26,147 nucleotides of DNA from SFEL01 sp964392455 (lineage in GTDB: Bacteria; Bacillota; Clostridia; Christensenellales; CAG-138), in NCBI GenBank assembly GCA_964392455.1, contig CAYMPG010000025.1, positions 1-26,147 of the forward strand, read 5' to 3'. Of the stretch, positions 1-6,210 are shown piece by piece (within the stretch, counting starts at the first letter, position 1; each line of letters opens with the position of its first letter). The notes under the pieces are model-generated. The model saw only the letters and a list, made by a program, of their open reading frames with translations. It was not told the DNA's origin and ran no database searches. The position numbers were made by a program, and so were the translations under genes.

Positions 1-48
1 ACAACTGATTTTTTTTGATAAATACCGTATATACGGATATTTTTTCAT
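1..48 (-). CDS. Possible start of a gene running off the left edge
   Basis: On the minus strand an ATG at 48 opens a frame without stops to the window edge, reading MKKYPYIRYLSKKISC. A GGGGGTGA stretch lies about five bases upstream, a fair Shine-Dalgarno site. It begins 30 bases after the stop of the YwlG-family gene and could be its operon partner. Sixteen codons are too few to recognise a family, and an open frame this short can occur by chance. Confidence 0.3.
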   Translation of the reverse strand, partial: MKKYPYIRYLSKKISC

Positions 49-78
49 TATTTCACCCCCGTTGAGAGGGGCGAAAGA

Positions 79-621
79 TTAATAGGCCGCCCTGGGGCCG
101 CCAACGTATTTGGGGCGGGTGCGGGCCATGGTGAGATTTGCTTCCCCTATGCGCCGGGTGACAGCATGTATGGGAACTACCACCGGATGCATATGCATAC
201 CTATAAACGTGCCGCCGATATCCATGCCGGCGGAGGCACGGCCGCGAAGGTCTTCCACCATCACATGGTCCTCAAAGCGGCTTACGGCCTGCATGGCAAA
301 GGCGCCGCCTGCGTGGAGCTGGGGCTTTACCCATACCTGCTGAAGGTCGTATTTTTCCATACATTCTCTTTCCACCACCAGAGAGCGGTTGAGATGCTCG
401 CAGCACTGTACTGCAAGATACAGCCCCTTTTCCTTTATCCGGGGCAGCACTATATCCATTACGGCGGCAGCGGCTTCCTCAGAGGAGCCTGTGCCTATGC
501 ATTTGCCTACTATTTCGCTGGTAGAGCAGCCTATGACCAGTATGTCGCCCTTTTTGAGGGTATCTGCTGCGGCAAAAAGCTCATCCATGGCGGAGGCTAC
601 CTGGGCCCTGATATTATCCAT
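79..621 (-). CDS. YwlG / UPF0340 (DUF436, TIGR01440) family protein
   Basis: A 180-residue protein of the YwlG family, whose biochemical role is not established. The recognisable features are the GDILVIGCSTSEIVG motif near residues 25-40, the conserved CCEHLNRSLV segment in the middle, and a Gly-rich AGMDIGGTFIGMHMHPVVVP block towards the end, followed by an ARTRPKYVGGPRA tail. The length matches the family. I chose the ATG at 621 because AAGGAG sits seven bases upstream; an in-frame ATG at 642 lies upstream of that site. A promoter with TTGAAG and TATAAT lies just ahead. It is divergent from the iron-transport genes, but nothing in the sequence ties it to iron. Confidence 0.88.
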   Translation of the reverse strand: MDNIRAQVASAMDELFAAADTLKKGDILVIGCSTSEIVGKCIGTGSSEEAAAAVMDIVLPRIKEKGLYLAVQCCEHLNRSLVVERECMEKYDLQQVWVKPQLHAGGAFAMQAVSRFEDHVMVEDLRGRASAGMDIGGTFIGMHMHPVVVPIHAVTRRIGEANLTMARTRPKYVGGPRAAY

Positions 622-658
622 GACGATTCTCCTTGTATGCATAAAGTATTACGGTAGG

Positions 659-687
659 ATTATACGGCGAATTCCATAAAACTTCAA
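659..687 (-). promoter_or_regulatory. Sigma-A-type promoter of the YwlG-family gene
   Basis: Read on the minus strand, a -35 box TTGAAG (682-687) is separated by exactly 17 bases from a -10 box TATAAT (659-664). It lies 38 bases ahead of the ATG at 621. Confidence 0.65.
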
Positions 688-723
688 GGCATCAGGATGA
701 TATGTATGACAGCATTTATTGTG

Positions 724-753
724 TTGACGGGAGGGGTTAGTGGGGGCTAATAT
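724..753 (+). promoter_or_regulatory. Promoter of the feoAB gene
   Basis: The -35 box TTGACG (724-729) is followed after 18 bases by the -10 box TAATAT (748-753). The -10 lies inside the perfect palindrome TAATATATTA (748-757), which continues into ATTATCA, a sequence resembling one half of a Fur box. Iron control at this site is therefore plausible but only inferred. Confidence 0.55.
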
Positions 754-817
754 ATTATCAGTATGGATTTGGTATAAGTATTCAGCAGCAATGCTGTCTC
801 TTTTTCGGAGGATAATA

Positions 818-3340
818 GTGAAGGAAGTAGTTCGTACCCTGGGAGAGCTGGGGATAGGCGAAAGCGGCTATGTAAAAAACGTGGATGCGGATAACGCCCG
901 CCGCAGGCGCATAGTGGATATGGGCATAACGCCCGGTACACATATACATATAGTCAAGGCAGCCCCCATGGGAGACCCGATAGAGGTATCGCTGAGGGGA
1001 TATACGTTATCCCTGCGCCGGGAGGATGCACGGAGCATATCCCTGCTGTCAGACGAGGAAGCAAAGCAGATGCGTACCGAAATGGTAGAGGCCCAGCGCA
1101 AGCTGGAGCTGGAGGCCAATCGTACCCTTTCCCACCGGCCGGATGAGGACGAGGAGCATCATAAGCGGGCCGCCATGCTTACGGATTTTATTCTGCAGGA
1201 GCGTAGCTGCGCCGGCGAATGTGGAAGCTGCAGCGAGGAGTGCGGCCTGGGGCAGCAGGACAATGACCAGCCCGGCACAGTGAGGATAGCCCTGGTGGGC
1301 AACCCAAACAGCGGCAAGACCACCCTCTTTAATGCCATGACAGGCAGCAGGGAATACGTGGGCAACTGGCCCGGCGTTACCGTAGAAAAAAAGGAGGGCC
1401 GCATAAAGAATACCGCCCTCTGTACCCATAATCACGAAATGGTGCTGGTGGATCTGCCCGGCATATACTCCCTGTCCCCCTACTCAATGGAGGAGATGGT
1501 GGCCCGCAGGTATATTACCGGGGAAAAGCCCGAGGCCATAATAAACATAGTGGATGGCACCAACCTTGAGCGCAATCTTTACCTTACCGTTCAGCTCATG
1601 GAGCTGGAGAGGCCCATGATAATCGCCCTGAATATGATGGACGAGGTGGAAAAGCGGGGGGATAAAATAGATGTAAGAAAGCTGTCCCTTGAGCTGGGCG
1701 TGCCGGTGATACCCATATCCGCCCGTACAGGCATAGGGGTGGATGAGCTTATAAATAACCTTCAGCGGCTCATTCATGCGGCCCATGCCCAGTATCACGA
1801 GGGCTTTAACATAGAGCCGGATGATATTTACAATGGCTATACCCACGCAATACATCACCGCATAGGCGATATAGTGGAGCAGTACGCAGTTAAGGCGGGG
1901 CTGCCCCTTCACTGGGCAGAGATGAAGCTGATGGAGGGGGATGTGGAGACCCGCCGTGAGCTTGCGCTGCCTGAGGATATACAGCGGCAGGTGGATGAGG
2001 TGGTAAAGGAATATTCCGCCTCAATGCCCCTTGGAGACAGCGAGAGCATGATAGCAGACGCAAGGTACAGATACGTTACCCGCATCTGCTCCATGGCGCT
2101 CAGGCGGGGGCAGGCGGCAGGCCAGCCCACACATTCGGATAAAATAGACAGGGTGCTTACCCATAAGGTATGGGCGCTGCCGATATTCATAGGCATAATG
2201 CTCATGGTATTTGCCCTGACCTTTGGAACGGTGGGCGCATGGCTGTCGGATATGGTGAGCGAATTTGTGGATGGGGTTTTTGCTCCGTATGTGCGCTCTG
2301 CTCTGACGGGGGCGGGAGCCATGCCCTGGCTGGTCAGCCTTATATGCGATGGCATTATAACCGGCGTGGGCGGCGTGCTTACCTTTCTTCCCCAGATAGC
2401 CATACTGTTCTTCTTCCTGTCCATATTGGAGGATAGCGGCTATATGAGCCGCATAGCCTTTATAATGGATAAGCCCATGCGCCGCTTCGGCCTTTCCGGC
2501 AAGAGCTTTATACCTCTGCTGATGGGCTTTGGCTGCACGGTGCCGGCCACCATGGGGGCCCGTGCCATGGAAGACCCCCGGGATAAGCGCATGACCATAC
2601 TGCTGCTGCCCTTCATGAGCTGCTCTGCAAAGCTGCCAGTGTACGGCCTTATTGCAGGGGCGTTCTTCGCAAAGGGGCGTATGCTTGTAATACTCAGCCT
2701 GTATGTATTGGGCATACTGGTGGGCATACTGTCGGGCTATTTATTCAGAAAGACCATCTTTACCCAAAATGATGCCCCCTTTATGATAGAGCTGCCGCCA
2801 TATCGTATGCCCTCTGCAAAAAACGTATTTACTCACGTTTGGGAGAGGGTGAGCCACTTTGTGGAAAAGGCAGGCACCATAATATTTGCCATGAGCGTGC
2901 TGCTGTGGTTCATGCAGAGCTTTGACTTTGCCCTCAATATGACGGAGGACCCACAGCACAGCATACTGGGAGTGATAGGCGGCATCATAGCCCCTGTGTT
3001 CTCCCCGATGGGCTTTGGAAGCTGGCAGGCGGCGGTGGCGCTGCTGACTGGATTTGTGGCAAAGGAAATGGTAGTATCCAGCCTGGCAATGTTCTGCGGC
3101 TTCTCTCTGAGCGCAGCGGGCGGCGCAGTGCAGGGCGCTTTGTCCGGCGTATTTACTGCCCGGTCAGCATATGCTTTCCTTGTGTTCGTGCTGCTGTATA
3201 CCCCCTGTATGGCGGCTGTGGCCACCATGCGCCGGGAGCTTAATAGCAGAAGGTGGACTGCCTTTGCCGTGTGCTATCAGCTCGTAGCAGCCTATGTGGT
3301 GTCCTTTATAGTGTATATGCTGAGCGGATTGCTTTGCTGA
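818..3340 (+). CDS. feoB: Fused FeoA-FeoB ferrous iron transporter
   Basis: An 840-residue Fe(II) importer in which FeoA is joined to FeoB. Residues about 1-76 form the FeoA SH3-like domain (GELGIGESGYV...RRRIVDMGITPGT). Residues about 77-145 are a charged helix followed by a cysteine cluster C-x3-C-x2-C-x3-C near 131-141. The FeoB GTPase begins near 157 with P-loop GNPNSGKTT; DLPGIYSL (G3) and NMMD (G4) follow. The membrane part has the Gate segments GFGCTVPATMGAR and PFMSCSAKLPVYG; the family more often has Asn where this reads Thr in GFGC(N/T)VP. The GTG at 818 is the likely start, since GGAGG lies six bases before it; an in-frame ATG at 740 overlaps the promoter. The next gene encodes a FeoB-associated protein 13 bases on, in a likely operon. 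Confidence 0.96.
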   Translation: MKEVVRTLGELGIGESGYVKNVDADNARRRRIVDMGITPGTHIHIVKAAPMGDPIEVSLRGYTLSLRREDARSISLLSDEEAKQMRTEMVEAQRKLELEANRTLSHRPDEDEEHHKRAAMLTDFILQERSCAGECGSCSEECGLGQQDNDQPGTVRIALVGNPNSGKTTLFNAMTGSREYVGNWPGVTVEKKEGRIKNTALCTHNHEMVLVDLPGIYSLSPYSMEEMVARRYITGEKPEAIINIVDGTNLERNLYLTVQLMELERPMIIALNMMDEVEKRGDKIDVRKLSLELGVPVIPISARTGIGVDELINNLQRLIHAAHAQYHEGFNIEPDDIYNGYTHAIHHRIGDIVEQYAVKAGLPLHWAEMKLMEGDVETRRELALPEDIQRQVDEVVKEYSASMPLGDSESMIADARYRYVTRICSMALRRGQAAGQPTHSDKIDRVLTHKVWALPIFIGIMLMVFALTFGTVGAWLSDMVSEFVDGVFAPYVRSALTGAGAMPWLVSLICDGIITGVGGVLTFLPQIAILFFFLSILEDSGYMSRIAFIMDKPMRRFGLSGKSFIPLLMGFGCTVPATMGARAMEDPRDKRMTILLLPFMSCSAKLPVYGLIAGAFFAKGRMLVILSLYVLGILVGILSGYLFRKTIFTQNDAPFMIELPPYRMPSAKNVFTHVWERVSHFVEKAGTIIFAMSVLLWFMQSFDFALNMTEDPQHSILGVIGGIIAPVFSPMGFGSWQAAVALLTGFVAKEMVVSSLAMFCGFSLSAAGGAVQGALSGVFTARSAYAFLVFVLLYTPCMAAVATMRRELNSRRWTAFAVCYQLVAAYVVSFIVYMLSGLLC

Positions 3341-3353
3341 AAGGAATAACAAA

Positions 3354-3509
3354 ATGAGCAAAATATCCTGGTACATACTTGCGGCCCTCATACTGGGGTG
3401 GACGCTGTTCTGCGCCATAAGGTGGTACAGGCAGAGAAAAAAGGGCGGCTGTGGCTCCTGCGGCTCCTGCCCATACAGCGGAAATTGTCACAGGGAGGAC
3501 AAAAAGTAA
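3354..3509 (+). CDS. FeoB-associated Cys-rich membrane protein
   Basis: A 51-residue protein, MSKISWYILAALILGWTLFC followed by a basic stretch and the cysteine cluster CGSCGSCPYSGNC. One N-terminal membrane helix (residues about 5-23) precedes a short cytoplasmic tail with four cysteines at 33, 36, 39 and 45. This is the usual form of the small Cys-rich proteins encoded directly after feoB in Bacillota, thought to assist iron transfer or FeoB function. The gene starts 13 bases after the feoAB stop, with AAGGA about eight bases upstream, and is followed by a terminator, so it ends the operon. Confidence 0.88.
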   Translation: MSKISWYILAALILGWTLFCAIRWYRQRKKGGCGSCGSCPYSGNCHREDKK

Positions 3510-3515
3510 TACACT

Positions 3516-3550
3516 GGCGCTTCGGAAATACATCCGGAGCGCCGTTTTTA
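3516..3550 (+). terminator. Rho-independent terminator of the feo operon
   Basis: A ten-pair stem GGCGCTTCGG / CCGGAGCGCC (one T-G wobble) with an 8-base loop is followed by GTTTTTA. It begins seven bases after the stop codon of the Cys-rich gene. Confidence 0.85.
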
Positions 3551-3622
3551 TAGGGCTTTTGTGGGGAAAAGCATATAGTTTCGTCAATTCACAAAAATGT
3601 ACGTTTCGTTTTTGCTATTCTA

Positions 3623-3631
3623 TGGTATAAT
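3623..3631 (+). promoter_or_regulatory. Extended -10 promoter of hpf
   Basis: TATAAT at 3626-3631 carries an upstream TG in TGGTATAAT, an extended -10 element. No good -35 box is seen 17 bases upstream. Transcription from here gives a leader of roughly 65 bases before the hpf start. Confidence 0.6.
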
Positions 3632-3644
3632 TAAAAAAAGTGAA

Positions 3645-3690
3645 GGCGCCCCATGCAGCGGGAGCACCTCCCGAGTAGCGGGCGGCGCAG
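3645..3690 (+). promoter_or_regulatory. Structured 5' leader of hpf
   Basis: The leader folds on inspection into an inner perfect hairpin, CGGGAG (3659-3664), loop CAC, CTCCCG (3668-3673), enclosed by an outer five-pair stem GCGCC (3646-3650) with GGCGC (3684-3688). It ends a few bases before the AAAGGGGA ribosome-binding site. No T-run follows, so it is not a terminator. It is much shorter than the known raiA RNA motif found upstream of this gene family. Confidence 0.4.
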
Positions 3691-3704
3691 AAAGGGGAAC
3701 CAAC

Positions 3705-4232
3705 ATGCGTATTACTATTAACGGCAAGAACATCGAGGTATCGGATTACCTCAGGGATTTGGTCACTAAAAAGGTTGCCAAGCTTGACAAATACTTCCCC
3801 GAAGACACAGAAGCACATGTACTGCTTGCGGTGGAGCGCAACAGGCACATCGTTGAGGTGACTATCCCCTACTCCGGCGGCATAATCCGCGGTGAGGAAG
3901 TCAGCGGCGATATGTACGCCTCCATCGATACCGTACTTGCGAAGGTGGAAAAGCAGATCAACCGCCATCGCACCAAGCTGGAAAAGAGCCTCCGCGAGGA
4001 TGCATTTGCAGCAGATTATGCAGATTATCAGGATGATGAGGAAGAAGAGGAGCACAGCGTAGTAAGGGTAAAGCGCTTCTCCATCAAGCCCATGGATGTG
4101 GAGGAGGCAGTGCTTCAGATGGAACTGCTGGGCCATTCCTTCTATGTGTTTGAAAATGCCGAGGATGGGCAGGTAAACGTGGTTTACAAGCGCAAGGATG
4201 GCAACTACGGCCTCATAGAGCCTGAAAGATAA
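3705..4232 (+). CDS. hpf: Long-form ribosome hibernation-promoting factor
   Basis: A 175-residue long HPF, which binds the 30S decoding region and pairs ribosomes into inactive 100S dimers in stationary phase. Residues 1-95 are the HPF/YfiA domain (MRITINGKNIEVSDYLRDLV...). A very acidic linker, DYQDDEEEEEH near 107-118, joins the C-terminal dimerisation domain (VVRVKRFSIKPMDVEEAVLQ... to the end). The ATG at 3705 is chosen because AAAGGGGA is correctly spaced and it gives the family N-terminus; upstream in-frame codons fall in the promoter and leader. Isoleucine is mainly ATC here (7 ATC, 2 ATT, 2 ATA), unlike the ATA-rich neighbours, as expected for a highly expressed gene. Confidence 0.96.
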   Translation: MRITINGKNIEVSDYLRDLVTKKVAKLDKYFPEDTEAHVLLAVERNRHIVEVTIPYSGGIIRGEEVSGDMYASIDTVLAKVEKQINRHRTKLEKSLREDAFAADYADYQDDEEEEEHSVVRVKRFSIKPMDVEEAVLQMELLGHSFYVFENAEDGQVNVVYKRKDGNYGLIEPER

Positions 4233-4308
4233 ATATAGCGGGTTTCTTCAAATATTCCCTGTAAGCCCCGCCTGAGCGTAGTGGCCGGGCCATAAGAAAA
4301 AAACAAAT

Positions 4309-4340
4309 GCCGGCGCAGCATATTGCTGCGCCGGCTTTAT
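4309..4340. terminator. Strong hairpin terminator after hpf
   Basis: A perfect twelve-pair stem, GCCGGCGCAGCA / TGCTGCGCCGGC, with a TAT loop is followed on the plus strand by TTTAT. On the minus strand it is followed within five bases by a seven-T run, so it could work in both directions. The rest of the 262-base gap 4233-4494 holds only the promoter of the next gene. Confidence 0.8.
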
Positions 4341-4401
4341 GCTGTATAGAGCCAATTATGCAGCTATGGGTTAAAATATAAAGGTATCTCAGGCTATGCC
4401 G

Positions 4402-4410
4402 TGGTATAAT
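4402..4410 (+). promoter_or_regulatory. Extended -10 promoter of the 8-TM protein gene
   Basis: TGGTATAAT, an extended -10 element with TATAAT at 4405-4410, lies 84 bases ahead of the start codon. No convincing -35 box accompanies it. Confidence 0.5.
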
Positions 4411-4494
4411 CAAAATATACCGCAGCTTGCAGGAATATGATAAATACATGGCGGCAGGCACGCTTAGGTATAAAGAGAATGTTGAGGGCATGAT

Positions 4495-5373
4495 ATGTTT
4501 TGGAAAAGGCTGGGAAAGGCGCTGCTGTTTCCCCATGTGGCGGTTTTATTGCTGCTGCTCCCTGTGAGTGGGGCGCTGCTTATTTATGCAATGCTGCTCC
4601 TGAGGGAGAGCGACCCTGTACGCATTGGGTCATATGTGCTGGCATTTTATACGCTGACGGTATGGTGCGCCCGGGTGCCCCGCATGATGCGCTATATTCA
4701 GGCTGTAAAAAGGGAAAACAAATACGTAAGGATATGGCTGGAGGACCCGAGGCTCAGAATGAATGTAACGGTCAGCGGAAGCGTGCTGTGGAATGGGGCA
4801 TATGGGGCATTTCAGCTTGTGCTGGGCATTTATCACAGGTCTCCGTGGTTTTACTCTATGGCCGCATATTATTGCTCGCTGGCGGTCATGCGCTTTTTCC
4901 TGGTAAGGTATACCCTGCGCTACAGGCCGGGGGAGAAAATGCTGCAGGAGCTCAAGCAGTATCGTGCCTGCGGGTGGGCGTTTCTGGTGCTGAATGTTGC
5001 ACTGTCCGGCGTGATGCTGTATATGGTGCGGGAAAACCGAACCCTGCGCCATCATCAGATAACCACCATAGCCATGGCGGCATATACATTTGCAGCCATG
5101 ACCATAGCTATAGTCAACGTGATAAAATACCGCAGATATAATAGCCCCGTCATGTCCGCATCCAGAGCCGTTTCACTGGCGGCCGCCTGCACCTCCATGT
5201 TTACGCTGGAAAATACCATGCTGGCCACCTTCAGCGGCACCGATATGTCTCCGCAGGCAAAGGGAATGATACTTAAGCTGAGCGGTGGGGCGATTTCCGT
5301 ATTTATCATAGTAATGGCCCTGTATATGATACTGGAGGGCAGCAGAAAGATGAAATACATGGATGCGGAATGA
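4495..5373 (+). CDS. Polytopic membrane protein of unknown function (8 TM)
   Basis: A 292-residue integral membrane protein. Hydrophobic stretches near residues 7-37, 44-62, 93-113, 116-138, 155-180, 188-210, 220-245 and 257-283 suggest eight helices, with a charged cytoplasmic segment between the second and third. The central sequence NGAYGAFQLVLGIYHRSPWFYS resembles a motif I recall from uncharacterised Bacillota membrane proteins, but I know no function for them. The ATG at 4495 has GAGGG about seven bases upstream. The gene stands alone between the hpf terminator and pth, with its own promoter. I see no transporter signature, catalytic motif or signal peptide, so I assign no role. Confidence 0.85.
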   Translation: MFWKRLGKALLFPHVAVLLLLLPVSGALLIYAMLLLRESDPVRIGSYVLAFYTLTVWCARVPRMMRYIQAVKRENKYVRIWLEDPRLRMNVTVSGSVLWNGAYGAFQLVLGIYHRSPWFYSMAAYYCSLAVMRFFLVRYTLRYRPGEKMLQELKQYRACGWAFLVLNVALSGVMLYMVRENRTLRHHQITTIAMAAYTFAAMTIAIVNVIKYRRYNSPVMSASRAVSLAAACTSMFTLENTMLATFSGTDMSPQAKGMILKLSGGAISVFIIVMALYMILEGSRKMKYMDAE

Positions 5374-5375
5374 TG

Positions 5376-5401
5376 AAATGCCTCTGCCCGCATAGGCATT
5401 T
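5376..5401 (+). terminator. Hairpin after the 8-TM gene
   Basis: A perfect eight-pair inverted repeat, AAATGCCT / AGGCATTT, with a 10-base loop starts three bases after the stop codon. The downstream arm ends in TTT but no long T-run follows. A second GC hairpin, GCCCC (5448-5452) with GGGGC (5460-5464), is followed by TTTGT and may add to termination. Confidence 0.45.
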
Positions 5402-5464
5402 AAGGGAGCAAGCGCTTTCGGGCCGGGTAATGCAGAGAGCAGTTTTCGCCCCTTGCACGGGGGC

Positions 5465-5493
5465 TTTGTAAGGGATTATAATAATTATATATA
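5465..5493 (+). promoter_or_regulatory. Candidate promoter of pth-mfd
   Basis: The -35-like box TTTGTA (5465-5470) is separated by 17 bases from TATATA (5488-5493). A small hairpin CATGC/GCATG follows near the expected start of transcription. The region is very AT-rich, so other -10 choices are possible. Confidence 0.45.
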
Positions 5494-5565
5494 CCCCCAT
5501 GCAGGCAGCATGAGGGTGTGTTTTGCGTGGAAACGAACATGACCTTATGGAGGATGAATACAAAT

Positions 5566-6210
5566 ATGTACATAATCGTGGGCCTTGGCAATCCCGGCAG
5601 AGAATACGAAAACACCCGGCATAACGTGGGCTATATGACGCTGGACATACTGGCGGATAGGCTTGGCATAGAAATAAAGAGGCATAATTTCCGGGCCGTA
5701 TTTGGCGAGGGCTATATTGGCGGCAGCAAGGTAGTGCTTGCAAAGCCCGAAACCTATATGAATCTTTCCGGCTGGAGCGTTATGGAGCTGTGCAACTGGT
5801 ATAAGCCCGAGCATGCTCAGCTTATTGTCATATATGACGATATAGATATTCCCCTTGGCACCATACGCATCCGTGGCAATGGCTCAGCCGGCACCCATAA
5901 CGGCATGAGAAACATTGTATATCAGCTGGGGTATGACGATTTTCCGAGGATTCGAGTGGGCATAGGCCGTACCGATGGGGAGAGGACGCTGGTATCCCAT
6001 GTGCTGGGTGTACCGTCGGGAGAGGACAGGGAGCTGCTTATCCGGGCCATGGGGGATGCAGCGGATGCTGCGGAGCTCATAGTAAAGGGCGAGCTGCAGG
6101 AGGCCCAGGCCCGCTTTAATAAGCGGCCCAAAAAGGAAAAACTGCAAAAGGAACAGCAGGGCGGGGAGAAGGAAGCCTCCCGGCCTGAGCCGGAGGATAC
6201 AGCAAAGTGA
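5566..6210 (+). CDS. pth: Peptidyl-tRNA hydrolase
   Basis: A 214-residue Pth, which frees tRNA from peptidyl-tRNA dropped by stalled ribosomes. The family signature is complete: IIVGLGNPG at the N-terminus, catalytic His19 in NTRHNVGY, the MNLSG loop, Asp91 in YDDIDIP, and the GSAGTHNGMRNI block. The family is usually about 185-195 residues; this one ends in a Lys/Glu-rich tail of about 25 residues that is probably disordered. The ATG at 5566 gives the standard MYIIVGLGNPG start; GGAGG lies 12 bases upstream, rather far, while the in-frame ATG at 5554 directly abuts GGAGG. The stop overlaps the mfd GTG by four bases, so the two are translationally coupled. Confidence 0.96.
   Translation: MYIIVGLGNPGREYENTRHNVGYMTLDILADRLGIEIKRHNFRAVFGEGYIGGSKVVLAKPETYMNLSGWSVMELCNWYKPEHAQLIVIYDDIDIPLGTIRIRGNGSAGTHNGMRNIVYQLGYDDFPRIRVGIGRTDGERTLVSHVLGVPSGEDRELLIRAMGDAADAAELIVKGELQEAQARFNKRPKKEKLQKEQQGGEKEASRPEPEDTAK

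Noticed and set aside
1..78. Terminator formed by the CCGTATATACGG palindrome followed by T-run near 29-45
   Set aside because: The stem is short and AT-rich, and on the minus strand the same bases may be the first codons of a gene, so I could not decide in favour of a terminator.
740..817. Upstream extension of FeoAB to an in-frame ATG at 740
   Set aside because: It overlaps the promoter -10 region and lacks a ribosome-binding site, while the GTG at 818 follows GGAGG and gives the normal FeoA N-terminus.
3551..3704. Full raiA RNA motif upstream of hpf
   Set aside because: The known motif is considerably longer than the roughly 65-base leader, and the whole gap to the previous terminator is only about 154 bases; only a small hairpin pair is visible.
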